Positions 25,399-34,279 are shown, counted from the first letter of the stretch. The stretch: 64,000 bases of DNA from Streptomyces aureocirculatus (GCF_000720475.1 NZ_JOAP01000011.1:169618-233617), one strand, 5' to 3'. Program-made: numbers and translations. The notes: generated by a model from the sequence alone, not told the origin.

Positions 25399-26655
25399 AT
25401 GTCCCGCGAGCCCAAGGCCGACGCCGAATCCGAGTCCGCGTCCCCCGGAGACCAGCCGGGGGATATGCCGGGCGCGCTGCCCGACGCGCTGCGCGCCGAA
25501 CTCATCGCCTTCCGCCGTGACTTGCACATGCACCCCGAGCTCGGCAACCAGGAGTTCCGCACCACCGCGGCGCTCAAGACCCGGCTCGAGCGGGCCGGGC
25601 TCACGCCCCGTGTGCTCCCCGTCGGCACCGGGCTCATCTGTGACATCGGCGGCGGGCCACAGCGGGGCCGCCCCGCCCTCGCCCTGCGCGCGGACATCGA
25701 CGCCCTGCCCATCCCGGACACCAAGACGGGCGTGCCGTACCGTTCCACCGTCCCGGACCGCGCCCACGCCTGCGGCCACGACGTGCACACCACCGTCGTC
25801 CTCGGCGCCGGCCTGGTCCTCGCCGACCTCGCCGCCAAGGGGCAGCTCCCGCACCCCGTACGGCTGATCTTCCAGCCCGCGGAGGAGGTCCTCCCGGGCG
25901 GCGCGGCCGACGCCGTCGCCAGCGGTGCCCTCGACGGTGTCGGCCGGATCGTCGCCGTGCACTGCGACCCCCGCGTCGACGCGGGCCGCATCGGCCTGCG
26001 CAACGGCCCCATCACCTCCGCCTGCGACCGCCTGGAGGTCTCGCTCGGCGGCCCCGGCGGCCACACCGCGCGCCCGCACCTGACGACCGACCTCGTCACC
26101 GCCGCCGCCCGGGTCGCCACCGACGTCCCCGCCCTGGTCGGCCGCCGCATCGACGCCCGCTCCGGCCTCTCCGTGACCTGGGGACGCATCGAGTCCGGGC
26201 ACGCCCCCAACGTCATCCCGCAGCACGCCGAGCTGTCCGGCACCGTCCGCTGCCTCGACCTCGTGGCCTGGCGGCAGGCCCCCGACCTCGTACACGGCGC
26301 CATCCAGGAGATCGCGGACCTCTACCGCGCCAAGTCCGAGATCAACTACATCCGCGGCGTCCCGCCCGTCGTCAACGAACCGGTCGTCACGGACCTGCTC
26401 AGGGACGCCATGGTCGCCCGGCGCGGTGTCGCCTCCGTCGAGGACACCGAGCAGAGCCTCGGTGGCGAGGACTTCTCCTGGTACCTGGAGCACGTGCCGG
26501 GCGCGATGGCCCGGCTCGGCGTGCGCACCCCGGGCGAACGCGGCGTACGCGACCTGCACCAGGGCGACTTCGACGCCGACGAGCACGCGATCACCGTGGG
26601 CGTCGAACTCTTCACCGCCGCGGCCCTCATCGACGGGAGCGAACGTTCCGTCTGA
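25399..26655 (+). CDS. M20-family metallopeptidase / amidohydrolase
   Basis: 418 residues. Canonical M20 elements: LIAFRRDLHMHPELGNQEFRT, LALRADIDALPIPD, HACGHDVHTTVVLGAGLVLADL with metal ligands His and Asp, FQPAEEVLPGGA with catalytic Glu-Glu, a dimerisation domain after GGPGGHTARPH, and the terminal metal ligand region GGEDFSWYL. Such enzymes hydrolyse N-acyl amino acids or peptides (hippurate/IAA-amino-acid hydrolase group). ATG 25399 with AGGGTG ahead is used; GTG 25387 would give a leaderless start after TACCCT. No CTACGCGCGTAG site is seen here, so it is probably outside the nucleoside regulon. Confidence 0.85.
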   Translation: MSREPKADAESESASPGDQPGDMPGALPDALRAELIAFRRDLHMHPELGNQEFRTTAALKTRLERAGLTPRVLPVGTGLICDIGGGPQRGRPALALRADIDALPIPDTKTGVPYRSTVPDRAHACGHDVHTTVVLGAGLVLADLAAKGQLPHPVRLIFQPAEEVLPGGAADAVASGALDGVGRIVAVHCDPRVDAGRIGLRNGPITSACDRLEVSLGGPGGHTARPHLTTDLVTAAARVATDVPALVGRRIDARSGLSVTWGRIESGHAPNVIPQHAELSGTVRCLDLVAWRQAPDLVHGAIQEIADLYRAKSEINYIRGVPPVVNEPVVTDLLRDAMVARRGVASVEDTEQSLGGEDFSWYLEHVPGAMARLGVRTPGERGVRDLHQGDFDADEHAITVGVELFTAAALIDGSERSV

Positions 26656-26814
26656 CCCCTCAGGAAGCGCCGGCCCGACGTGCCCGGCCCGTTCGGCGGA
26701 ATGCGGGACCCCGTTCATTGCGCCCGCGTGACCCCGCTCGCGCGGGCGTAATACCGCCCGTCACGATCCGCCACGAATCGATAACGGCCGCCGCCGGACC
26801 CGTTCCCCTCCCTT

Positions 26815-26828
26815 TCTACGCGCGTTAA
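26815..26828 (+). promoter_or_regulatory. Nucleoside-regulon operator, BMP lipoprotein 1
   Basis: TCTACGCGCGTTAA, a variant of the TCTACGCGCGTAGA palindrome with a degenerate right half. A probable -10 TAATGT (26826-26831) overlaps its end. The following TGCGCCGAAATCAGCGCC is nearly identical at the second BMP gene, pointing to a duplicated promoter. Confidence 0.75.
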
Positions 26829-26885
26829 TGTGCGCCGAAATCAGCGCCCACGACGGTGCGTTGGGGAACGTAAGGGGTGCGTCAA

Positions 26886-27980
26886 GTGCTTCCAGTACGT
26901 CCAGAGAAACCAGTGGCCCGTCTGTTCGTGGCGATGGCCGCCCTCGCTCTCCTGGCCACCGCGTGCGGCGAGACCAGCAGCGATGCCGCCAAGGACGACG
27001 ACAACGGCGGCAAGGGCAAGGGAAGTTCCGGCAGCTACGACGGCAAGGGCATCGGGCTCGCGTACGACATCGGCGGCCAGGGCGACCAGTCGTTCAACGA
27101 CGCCGCGTACACCGGTTACGAGCGGGCCCGCAAGGACTTCAAGATCGGCGGCGTCGACATGGAGCCGGGCGACGGCGAGTCCAGCGCCGACAAGGTGCAG
27201 CGCATCGAACAGCTCGCCCGGCAGGGCTACGACCCCGTGATCGGTGTCGGGTTCATCTACGCGCCCGCCATTCAGGAAGTGGCGAAGAAGCACCCGGACA
27301 CCACCTTCGGCATCGTCGACGACAACACCGTCAAGGCCGACAACGTCGCCGATCTTGTATTCCACGAGGAACAGGGTTCCTATCTCGCCGGAGTCGCCGC
27401 GGCGAAGGCGACCAAGGCCGGCCATGTCGGATTCATCGGCGGGGTGGACATTCCGATCATCCATAAATTCGAGGCCGGGTTCGTCCAGGGCGTGAAGTCC
27501 GTCGACCCGAAGATCAAAATTGAGAAGCGCTATCTGACGGAGAAACCGGAGGAGGGCGGGTTCGCCAGCCCCGACAAGGGGCAGGACGCCGCGAGCGGTC
27601 AGCTCGAAGCGGGCGCCGACGTGCTCTACCACGCGGCCGGGCTCTCCGGGCAGGGCGTGATCCAGGAAGCCGGTTCGCAGAAGAAGTGGGCGATCGGCGT
27701 CGACTCCGACCAGTACAAGCAGAAGGCCCTCGCCAAGTACCGGAAGTACATCCTCGGCTCGGCCCTGAAGGACGTCGGCGGCGCCGTCTACGACCTCACC
27801 AAGTCCGTCGTCAAGGGCAAGCCGATGACCGGCACCCAGCGGTACGACCTCCGGTCGGGGCGGGTGGGGTTCTCTGACTCCAATCCTGCCTATCGCGAGA
27901 TGAGGGATGTCGTCGCCGCTGTCGAGCAGGCCAAGCGGGACGTCGTGAGCGGAAAGGTGAAGGTCTCGGCGCGTCCGTGA
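26886..27980 (+). CDS. BMP-family nucleoside-binding lipoprotein 1
   Basis: 364 residues from GTG 26886 (AAGGGG eight bases ahead; GTG 26877 also possible). A lipoprotein signal ends LLATAC. The BMP/PnrA domain has GIGLAYDIGGQGDQSFNDAAYTGYERA, YDPVIGVGFIYAPAIQEVAKKHPDTTFGIVDD, HEEQGSYLAGVAAAKAT, VGFIGGVD and YHAAGLSGQGVI. BMP proteins bind purine nucleosides and deliver them to an ABC importer. It is about 65-70% alike, by eye, to the next gene, so it is a tandem duplicate. Some sites near 27350-27530 use rarer codons. Likely controlled through the palindrome 60 bp upstream. Confidence 0.9.
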   Translation: MLPVRPEKPVARLFVAMAALALLATACGETSSDAAKDDDNGGKGKGSSGSYDGKGIGLAYDIGGQGDQSFNDAAYTGYERARKDFKIGGVDMEPGDGESSADKVQRIEQLARQGYDPVIGVGFIYAPAIQEVAKKHPDTTFGIVDDNTVKADNVADLVFHEEQGSYLAGVAAAKATKAGHVGFIGGVDIPIIHKFEAGFVQGVKSVDPKIKIEKRYLTEKPEEGGFASPDKGQDAASGQLEAGADVLYHAAGLSGQGVIQEAGSQKKWAIGVDSDQYKQKALAKYRKYILGSALKDVGGAVYDLTKSVVKGKPMTGTQRYDLRSGRVGFSDSNPAYREMRDVVAAVEQAKRDVVSGKVKVSARP

Positions 27981-27989
27981 CCGTTTGTC

Positions 27990-28026
27990 GGCCTTCGGCC
28001 TCGTCCTCAAACACCGGACGGGCTGA
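27990..28026 (-). repeat. Interspersed Streptomyces-type intergenic repeat (copy 1)
   Basis: Minus-strand sense: TCAGCCCGTCCGGTGTTTGA, then GGACGAGGCCGAAGGCC. The trailing part folds as a short hairpin. Related copies are at 35660, 42694, 63772, 63860 and 63958. The remaining interval to 28168 has no gene. Confidence 0.8.
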
Positions 28027-28168
28027 ATTTCTCCTCGGCGTCGTACGTATAACCCGTTGAGCCGGAACGCTCCGGCCCCCGCGAGGCCGCGTCGCCCGGG
28101 TGTCACCCGGGCGACGCCTGGTGGCCACAGCTCGATAACGGAGCGGACAGAAGGGTTCTTATGTCAGG

Positions 28169-28182
28169 TCTACGCGCGTTAC
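28169..28182 (+). promoter_or_regulatory. Nucleoside-regulon operator, BMP lipoprotein 2
   Basis: TCTACGCGCGTTAC with a -10-like TACGCT at 28180-28185 overlapping its end, followed by TGCGGCGAAATCAGCGCC, which matches the promoter of BMP 1. Confidence 0.75.
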
Positions 28183-28298
28183 GCTGCGGCGAAATCAGCG
28201 CCGGGTGAGGCGCACTGCACGTATGCGGCACAGCACGTGTCCCCAGGTCGACGAGTCGCGTACGTACTCACGTCCTTGTACATAAGGAGTTCGTCTCT

Positions 28299-29351
28299 AT
28301 GCGCCGGGTGTCCCGAATCGCGTTCGCGTCTGTCGCGACCGCCGCCCTCGCCGTGTCCGTCTCCGCCTGTGGCGGTACCTCAAGCGACGCCGCCAAGAGC
28401 GACGACGGTAAGAGCAAGGGCGTCGCCCTCGCGTACGACATCGGCGGCGAGGGCGACCAGTCCTTCAACGACGCCGCGACCGCCGGCATGAACAAGGCCG
28501 CCAAGGAGCTGAAGGTCGGCAAGAAGGCCGTCGAGCCGACCGACGGCGAGTCCGACGCCGACAAGATCCAGCGCCTCACCGAGCTGGCCAAGCAGGGCTA
28601 CAACCCGGTGATCGGCGTCGGTTTCGCCTACGCGCCCGCCGTCAAGGAGGTCGCGGCCAAGAACCCCGACACCACCTTTGGCATCGTCGACGACGCCACC
28701 ATCGACGCCAAGAACGTCTCGGACCTGGTCTTCAACGAGGAGCAGTCCTCGTACCTGGCCGGTGTCGCCGCCGCCAGGGCCACCAAGTCCAAGACCGTCG
28801 GCTTCGTCGGCGGTGTCGACAACACGCTGATCCGCAAGTTCGAGGCGGGCTTCGTCCAGGGCGTGCAGGCCACCGACAAGTCGGTCAAGATCAAGCGCCA
28901 GTACCTCGCCGACAAGCCCGAGGACGGCGGCTTCTCCAGCCCGGACAAGGGCAAGGAGGCGGCCAGCGGCCAGATCGAGGGCGGCGCCGACGTGGTCTAC
29001 CACGCGGCGGGCCTCTCCGGTCAGGGCGTCATCGAGGCCGCCGCCGCCAAGAAGGTGTGGGCGATCGGCGTCGACTCCGACCAGTACAAGCAGGCGGCCC
29101 TCGCCAAGTACAAGAAGCACATCCTCACTTCGGCCACCAAGGACGTCGCCGGTGCGGTGTACAACCTGGTGAAGGCGGTCCAGGATGACAAGGCCAAGGG
29201 CGGCATCGTGCGCGCGGACCTCAAGTCCGGCGGTGTCGGCCTCGCCGACTCCAACCCCGAGTTCCTGAAGATGAAGGACCTGCAGGCCGACCTGAAGAAG
29301 GCCGAGCAGGGCATCACCAGCGGAAAGATCAAGGTCAAGACGAAGCTGTGA
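28299..29351 (+). CDS. BMP-family nucleoside-binding lipoprotein 2
   Basis: 350 residues. Signal MRRVSRIAFASVATAALAVS ends in lipobox VSAC (Cys about 24). The BMP domain is complete: GVALAYDIGGEGDQSFNDAATAGMNKAA, YNPVIGVGFAYAPAVKEVAAKNPDTTFGIVDD, NEEQSSYLAGVAAARAT, KFEAGFVQGVQ, YHAAGLSGQGVIEAAAAKKVWAIGVDSDQYKQ. Lys-rich, as usual for secreted receptors. It should be the nucleoside receptor of the ABC importer encoded downstream. Two tandem hairpins lie between it and the ATPase gene, which would let the receptor be made in excess over the membrane parts. ATG follows AAGGAG. Confidence 0.92.
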   Translation: MRRVSRIAFASVATAALAVSVSACGGTSSDAAKSDDGKSKGVALAYDIGGEGDQSFNDAATAGMNKAAKELKVGKKAVEPTDGESDADKIQRLTELAKQGYNPVIGVGFAYAPAVKEVAAKNPDTTFGIVDDATIDAKNVSDLVFNEEQSSYLAGVAAARATKSKTVGFVGGVDNTLIRKFEAGFVQGVQATDKSVKIKRQYLADKPEDGGFSSPDKGKEAASGQIEGGADVVYHAAGLSGQGVIEAAAAKKVWAIGVDSDQYKQAALAKYKKHILTSATKDVAGAVYNLVKAVQDDKAKGGIVRADLKSGGVGLADSNPEFLKMKDLQADLKKAEQGITSGKIKVKTKL

Positions 29352-29496
29352 CGGCGGCTCCACGGCCGCGGAACGGGGTGTGAGGAGGGAAGCTTCCTCG
29401 CGCCCCGTTCGCACGGCCGAGGCGCCCCGCTCCCGCGGCAGAGCCCGCGAGCACCTTCCCGGGGATCGTCTTCCCGGACCCTCAGCCGAAAAGGAC

Positions 29497-29551
29497 CCGG
29501 GGAACAACTCCCCGGTCTCCAGACGAAAAGACCCCGGGGAACAACTCCCCG
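29497..29551 (+). terminator. Two tandem hairpins between receptor and ATPase genes (attenuator-like)
   Basis: Stem CCGGGGA/TCCCCGG (29497-29503/29509-29515) and stem CGGGGA/TCCCCG (29535-29540/29546-29551) share the loop ACAAC. Each sits in a diverged 37-bp repeat starting AGMCGAAAAG; a third partial repeat follows without the stem. There is no U-run, so partial termination or RNA stabilisation is likelier than full termination. Confidence 0.6.
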
Positions 29552-29585
29552 ACCCCCAGCCGAAAAGATCAGGGCCACACCGCGG

Positions 29586-31346
29586 GTGCGGCGCGGGCCC
29601 CTTTCCTTCAGTGTCCGAGGAGAGTGCGCCATCGACGCGTCCACCAGCCCTCCGCCCACCGACCGCACGACGGCCTGTGCCGTCGAACTCAGCGGCATCA
29701 CCAAGCGGTTCCCGGGCGTCGTGGCCAACCACGACATCCATCTGAGCGTCCGCAAGGGCACCGTGCACGCCCTCGTCGGCGAGAACGGCGCCGGCAAGTC
29801 GACCCTGATGAAGATCCTCTACGGCATGCAGAAGCCGGACGAGGGCACCATCGCCGTCGACGGGACCCAGGTCTCCTTCACCAGCCCCGCCGACGCCATC
29901 GCGCTCGGCATCGGCATGGTCCACCAGCACTTCATGCTGGCCGACCAGTTGACGGTCCTGGAGAACATCGTGCTCGGCAGCGAGAAGCCGCACGGCATCG
30001 GTGCCAGGGCCCGCCGCCGGATCACCGAGATCTCCGACCGCTACGGCCTCGGCGTGCGGCCCGACGCCTACGTCGAGGACCTCGGCGTCGCCGACCGCCA
30101 GCGCGTGGAGATCCTCAAGGTCCTCTACCGCGGCGCCACCACCCTCATCCTCGACGAGCCCACCGCCGTCCTGGTGCCGCAGGAGGTCGACGCGCTCTTC
30201 GACAACCTGCGCGAGCTCAAGTCCGAGGGCCTCTCCGTCATCTTCATCTCGCACAAGCTGGGTGAGGTCCTCTCCGTCGCCGACGACATCACCGTCATCC
30301 GGCGGGGTACGACGGTGGGCACCGCGATCCCGTCGAAGACCACCCCGCGCCAGCTCGCCGAGCTGATGGTGGGCAGCGAGCTGCCGACGCCGGAGACCGC
30401 CGAGTCGACGGTCACCGACCGCCCGATGATCGAGGTCGACGGCCTCAAGCTGCTCGCCGACGGCGGCTCCGGCCGGGCGCTGCTCGACGACATCTCCTTC
30501 ACCATCCACGAGGGCGAGGTCCTCGGCCTCGCGGGCGTGGAGGGCAACGGCCAGACCGAACTCATCGACGCCCTCATCGGCCTCAAGCGCGCCGACTCCG
30601 GCGTCATCCGGATGGCCGGCGAGGACATCACCGACCGGTCGACCCGCACGCGCCGCGAGGGCGGCGTCGGCTACATCCCCGAGGACCGGCACCGCCACGG
30701 CCTGCTCCTGGAGTCCCCCCTCTGGGAGAACCGCATCCTCGGCCATGTCACCGAAAAGCCCAACTCGCGCGGCAAGGGCGGCTTCCTCCTCGACATCAAG
30801 GGCGCGCAGGCCGACACCCGGCGCATCGTCGAGGAGTACGACGTCCGTACGCCCGGCATCGACGTCACGGCGGCCTCGCTGTCCGGCGGCAACCAGCAGA
30901 AGCTGATCGTCGGCCGCGAGATGAGCCACAAGCCGCGCTTCCTCATCGCCGCCCACCCGACGCGCGGCGTGGACGTCGGCGCGCAGGCGCAGATCTGGGA
31001 CCAGATCCGCGAGGCGCGCCGCGAAGGCCTCGCGGTGCTCCTGATCTCCGCGGACCTGGACGAGCTGATCGGCCTCTCGGACACCCTGCGGGTGATCTAC
31101 CGGGGCCGTCTGGTCGCGGACGCCGACCCCGCGTCGGTCACGCCGGAGGAGCTCGGCTCGGCGATGACGGGCGCGGCATCCGGCCACCTGGAGCACACCG
31201 AGGACCCCGCGGACGCCCCCGCGCCCGACGCCCCCGCGGACGCTCCCGCCCCCGCGCAAGCAGCCGAAGCCCCGGCGACCAAGGACGCAGCCGAAGCCCC
31301 GGCGACCAAGGACGCAGCCGAAGCCCCGGAGGACGAGGCCCGATGA
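29586..31346 (+). CDS. Nucleoside ABC transporter ATP-binding protein (two ABC domains)
   Basis: About 571-586 residues with two ABC cassettes. Domain 1: GENGAGKSTLMKILYGM, Q-loop MVHQHFMLAD, Walker B TLILDEPTAVLVPQE. Domain 2: GVEGNGQTELIDALIGL, SLSGGNQQKLIVGREMSHKP, and a Walker B where the usual E is replaced (FLIAAHPTRGVDV). This is the YufO/RbsA-like twin ATPase of BMP-linked nucleoside importers. The C-terminal 50 residues are an Ala/Pro/Asp tail with a DNA repeat. Start uncertain: in-frame GTG 29586 lacks a ribosome site, while an ATC codon at 29631 follows GAGGAGA at good spacing. Confidence 0.88.
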   Translation: MRRGPLSFSVRGECAIDASTSPPPTDRTTACAVELSGITKRFPGVVANHDIHLSVRKGTVHALVGENGAGKSTLMKILYGMQKPDEGTIAVDGTQVSFTSPADAIALGIGMVHQHFMLADQLTVLENIVLGSEKPHGIGARARRRITEISDRYGLGVRPDAYVEDLGVADRQRVEILKVLYRGATTLILDEPTAVLVPQEVDALFDNLRELKSEGLSVIFISHKLGEVLSVADDITVIRRGTTVGTAIPSKTTPRQLAELMVGSELPTPETAESTVTDRPMIEVDGLKLLADGGSGRALLDDISFTIHEGEVLGLAGVEGNGQTELIDALIGLKRADSGVIRMAGEDITDRSTRTRREGGVGYIPEDRHRHGLLLESPLWENRILGHVTEKPNSRGKGGFLLDIKGAQADTRRIVEEYDVRTPGIDVTAASLSGGNQQKLIVGREMSHKPRFLIAAHPTRGVDVGAQAQIWDQIREARREGLAVLLISADLDELIGLSDTLRVIYRGRLVADADPASVTPEELGSAMTGAASGHLEHTEDPADAPAPDAPADAPAPAQAAEAPATKDAAEAPATKDAAEAPEDEAR

Positions 31347-32482
31347 AGAAGTTCGACAAGGAGCGCCTGCTCCTCGCGGTGGCAGGACCGGTCATCGCGC
31401 TCGTCGCGGCCATGGTGCTGACCTCGGTCGTCCTGGTCGCCTCCGGCAAGAGCCCGGTCGAGCCGTACAGCCTGATGTTCGAGCAGGCCACGTTCTCCGA
31501 CGTCCAGGTGCTCATCATCAACGAGGCCGGGATGTACTACCTGGCGGCGCTCGCCGTCGCCATCGGCTTCCGGATGAACCTGTTCAACATCGGGGTGGAC
31601 GGCCAGTACCGGCTCGCCGCGATGGTCACCGCCGTCGTCGGCGCACACATCTCGCTGCCCGCCGGGCTCCAGATCCCGCTCCTCATCCTGGTCGCCATGC
31701 TCACCGGCGCCTTCTGGGCAGGCATCGCGGGCATCCTCAAGACGACCCGGGGCGTCAGCGAGGTCGTCGCGACGATCATGCTGAACGCCATCGCGACGAG
31801 CGTCATCGCCTACCTCACGCTGGACGAGAACTTCGGCGTCCCCGTCGGCAACAACAACACCACCGGCGTCATGCACAAGTCCGGCTGGTTCCCCGGCATC
31901 GACATGGGCGAGTCCGGCGAGATCTACGGCTTCGTCATCATCGCCGCCCTCGCGGGCGTCCTGTACTGGCTGATCCTCAACCGCACCCGCTTCGGCTTCG
32001 ACCTGCGCGCCACCGGCGCATCGCCGTCCGCGGCCGCGGCCTCCGGTGTGAACGCCAAGCGCATGATGCTCACCGCCATGCTCGTGTCCGGCGCGGTCGC
32101 GGGCCTCGCGGGCATGCCGATCCTGCTCGGCGACGTCCACACGTACAGCCTGAGCTTCCCGACCGGGCTCGGCTTCACCGGTATCGGCATCGCCCTGCTC
32201 GGCCGCAACAGCCCGGTCGGCATCGCCCTCGCCTCGCTGCTCTGGGCCTTCCTCGTCAAGGCGTCCCAGGCGCTCGACTACAAGGGGTACGACAAGGAGA
32301 TCGCGGTCATCATGCAGGGCCTGATCGTGATCGCGGTCGTCGTCTCCTACGAGGCCGTACGCCGCTGGGGTCTGAGCCGCCAGCAGCAGCGGGTCGGTGC
32401 GGAACTCGCCGCCGCGGCGCGCGCCGCCGGTGGCGGAAGCAACGGCAACAACGACTCCGTGAAGGAGGTGGCTGCCCGATGA
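31343..32482 (+). CDS. Nucleoside ABC transporter permease 1
   Basis: 379 residues, overlapping the ATPase stop (ATGA). About eight to nine hydrophobic helices of the BPD_transp_2 type are visible. Family motifs: GMYYLAALAVAIGFRMNLFNIGVDGQYRLAAM, GVSEVVATIMLNAIA (coupling region) and GFTGIGIALLGRNSPVGIALASLLWA. It corresponds to YufP-like subunits, one half of the membrane channel for nucleosides. The C-terminal tail is Gly/Asn-rich. It is translationally coupled on both sides, so it is made in fixed ratio with the ATPase and second permease. Confidence 0.9.
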   Translation: MKKFDKERLLLAVAGPVIALVAAMVLTSVVLVASGKSPVEPYSLMFEQATFSDVQVLIINEAGMYYLAALAVAIGFRMNLFNIGVDGQYRLAAMVTAVVGAHISLPAGLQIPLLILVAMLTGAFWAGIAGILKTTRGVSEVVATIMLNAIATSVIAYLTLDENFGVPVGNNNTTGVMHKSGWFPGIDMGESGEIYGFVIIAALAGVLYWLILNRTRFGFDLRATGASPSAAAASGVNAKRMMLTAMLVSGAVAGLAGMPILLGDVHTYSLSFPTGLGFTGIGIALLGRNSPVGIALASLLWAFLVKASQALDYKGYDKEIAVIMQGLIVIAVVVSYEAVRRWGLSRQQQRVGAELAAAARAAGGGSNGNNDSVKEVAAR

Positions 32483-33741
32483 GTACGGCAACCGTCACCA
32501 AGGCCGCGCCGGCCGAGCCCGCTCCGGGCCGCCGCCGCATCTCGCTGCCCGTCCTGCTCCTGGTCATCGCGGGCGTCCTCGTACTGACGTCCGTGGTCCG
32601 CCTGATCACCGACGCCCACGGCATCACCTCAACCGGCCAGGTGTCCGGCGCCCTGCGCCTGGCCGTACCGATCGGCCTGGCCGGTCTCGGCGGTCTGTGG
32701 GCCGAGCGCGCGGGCGTGGTCAACATCGGCCTTGAGGGCATGATGATCCTCGGCACCTGGTTCGGTGCCTGGGCGGGCTTCCAGTGGGGCCCGTGGGTCG
32801 GCATCGTCTTCGGTGTCCTCGGCGGCGCGCTCGGCGGGCTGCTGCACGCGATCGTCACGGTCACCTTCAACGTCAACCACATCGTCTCCGGTGTGGCGCT
32901 GAACATCCTGGCCCTCGGCACCACGCGCTACCTCTCCACCTTCGCCTTCGAGGGCGAGGAGGGCGGCACCTCGAAGCAGTCGCCGGGTGTCGACTCGCTC
33001 GGCAAGTTCTCGGTCCCCGGCTTGTCCGACTGGCTCCAGGACCTCAACGACAAGCACTGGTTCCTGGTCTCCGACCTCGCGGGCCTGCTCGGCGGGCTGC
33101 TCACCGACGTCTCCCCGCTGACCCTCATCGCCGTCGCGATGGTGCCGCTGAGCTGGTTCATCCTGTGGCGCACCGCCTTCGGCCTGCGGCTGCGCTCCTG
33201 CGGCGAGAACCCGATCGCGGCGGAGTCGCTCGGCGTCAACGTCTACAAGTACAAGTATCTGGCGGTTGTGATCTCCGGTGGCCTCGCGGGCCTCGGCGGC
33301 GCGTTCCTGTCCCTGGTGGCCTCCAACATCTACCTGGAGGGCCAGACCGGCAACCGCGGCTACATCGGCCTCGCCGCCATGATCTTCGGCAACTGGATGC
33401 CCGGCGGCCTCGCGCTCGGTGCCGGTCTGTTCGGTTACACCGACAGCCTGAAACTCCGGGGCGGCGGCACGAATGTCCACGCCCTGCTGCTTCTCATCGC
33501 CATCCTTCTCGTCATCGGTGCGGCCTATCTGATCTGGCGCAAGCGCTATGTCCCCGCGGTGATCACCGCGGCGGTCTCGGCGCTGATGTTCCTCTGGTAC
33601 GCCCTCACCGACGAGGTGCCGAACCAGGTCGTGACGGCGACGCCGTACGTCGTGACGCTCCTTGTGCTCTCGCTCTCCGCCCAGCGGTTGCGGATGCCGA
33701 AGGCGGACGGGATGCCGTACCGGAAGGGACAAGGGAAATGA
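32479..33741 (+). CDS. Nucleoside ABC transporter permease 2
   Basis: 420 residues starting at an ATGA overlap. It is a BPD_transp_2 permease with GLGGLWAERAGVVNIGLEGMMILGTWFGAWAGF, NHIVSGVALNILALGTTRYLS and GFTYI-like text replaced by RGYIGLAAMIFGNWMPGGLALGAGLFGYTDSL, and about ten TM helices. It pairs with the previous protein (YufQ-like). A long periplasmic-side insertion (FEGEEGGTSKQSPGVDSLGKFSVPGLSDWLQDL) lies between helices. The stop overlaps the cytidine deaminase start, so imported pyrimidine nucleosides meet their first enzyme from the same transcript. Confidence 0.9.
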   Translation: MSTATVTKAAPAEPAPGRRRISLPVLLLVIAGVLVLTSVVRLITDAHGITSTGQVSGALRLAVPIGLAGLGGLWAERAGVVNIGLEGMMILGTWFGAWAGFQWGPWVGIVFGVLGGALGGLLHAIVTVTFNVNHIVSGVALNILALGTTRYLSTFAFEGEEGGTSKQSPGVDSLGKFSVPGLSDWLQDLNDKHWFLVSDLAGLLGGLLTDVSPLTLIAVAMVPLSWFILWRTAFGLRLRSCGENPIAAESLGVNVYKYKYLAVVISGGLAGLGGAFLSLVASNIYLEGQTGNRGYIGLAAMIFGNWMPGGLALGAGLFGYTDSLKLRGGGTNVHALLLLIAILLVIGAAYLIWRKRYVPAVITAAVSALMFLWYALTDEVPNQVVTATPYVVTLLVLSLSAQRLRMPKADGMPYRKGQGK

Positions 33742-34136
33742 CCACTGCCGCGGAGGCCGACTGGGACGAGCTGCGGGAAGCCGCGCGCGAGGCCATGTCC
33801 CGTGCGTACGCGCCCTACTCGGGTTTCCCGGTCGGCGCCGCGGCCCGCGTCGACGACGGCCGCACCGTCACCGGCTGCAACGTCGAGAACGCCTCGTACG
33901 GCCTCGGCCTGTGCGCCGAGTGCGGCCTGGTCTCCCAGCTCCAGCTCACCGGCGGCGGCCGCCTGACGCACTTCACCTGCGTCGACGGCAAGGGCGACAT
34001 CCTGATGCCGTGCGGCCGCTGCCGACAGCTCCTGTACGAGTTCGGGGGTACGGCCCTCCTCCTGGAGACGTCGTCCGGGGTGCGGTCCCTCGGCGACATG
34101 CTGCCGGACGCGTTCGGGCCCGAGCACCTGAACTGA
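33738..34136 (+). CDS. cdd: Cytidine deaminase
   Basis: 132 residues, the short tetrameric cytidine deaminase type. AYAPYSGFPVGAAARVDDGRTVTGCNVENASYGLGLCAECG contains the NVENAS substrate loop and the catalytic C-A-E; PCGRCRQLLYEF gives the other two zinc-binding Cys. It converts cytidine and deoxycytidine to uridine and deoxyuridine. It starts by ATGA overlap with the permease gene and ends the transporter operon at a strong terminator. Thymidine phosphorylase, encoded next, would use the deaminated products. Confidence 0.95.
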   Translation: MTTAAEADWDELREAAREAMSRAYAPYSGFPVGAAARVDDGRTVTGCNVENASYGLGLCAECGLVSQLQLTGGGRLTHFTCVDGKGDILMPCGRCRQLLYEFGGTALLLETSSGVRSLGDMLPDAFGPEHLN

Positions 34137-34169
34137 CCCGGCACCCGAACAGACCGCAACTGGCAACGG

Positions 34170-34195
34170 CCCCCGCCGAGTTGGCGGGGGTCTTT
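34170..34195 (+). terminator. Rho-independent-type terminator of the nucleoside transporter operon
   Basis: CCCCCGCC (34170-34177), loop GAGTT, GGCGGGGG (34183-34190), then TCTTT. Confidence 0.9.
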
Positions 34196-34207
34196 CCCGT
34201 CCCTCGC

Positions 34208-34221
34208 TCTATGCGCGTAGA
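34208..34221 (+). promoter_or_regulatory. Nucleoside-regulon operator and promoter of deoA
   Basis: TCTATGCGCGTAGA, one base from the perfect palindrome. A TAGAGT hexamer (34218-34223) overlaps its right half as the likely -10, so bound protein would block RNA polymerase. It lies between the operon terminator and deoA. Confidence 0.8.
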
Positions 34222-34279
34222 GTCGCGATCGACGCACGCCGGTCACTGACGACCGCCACCGCTGGAAGGGATCTCTGCC

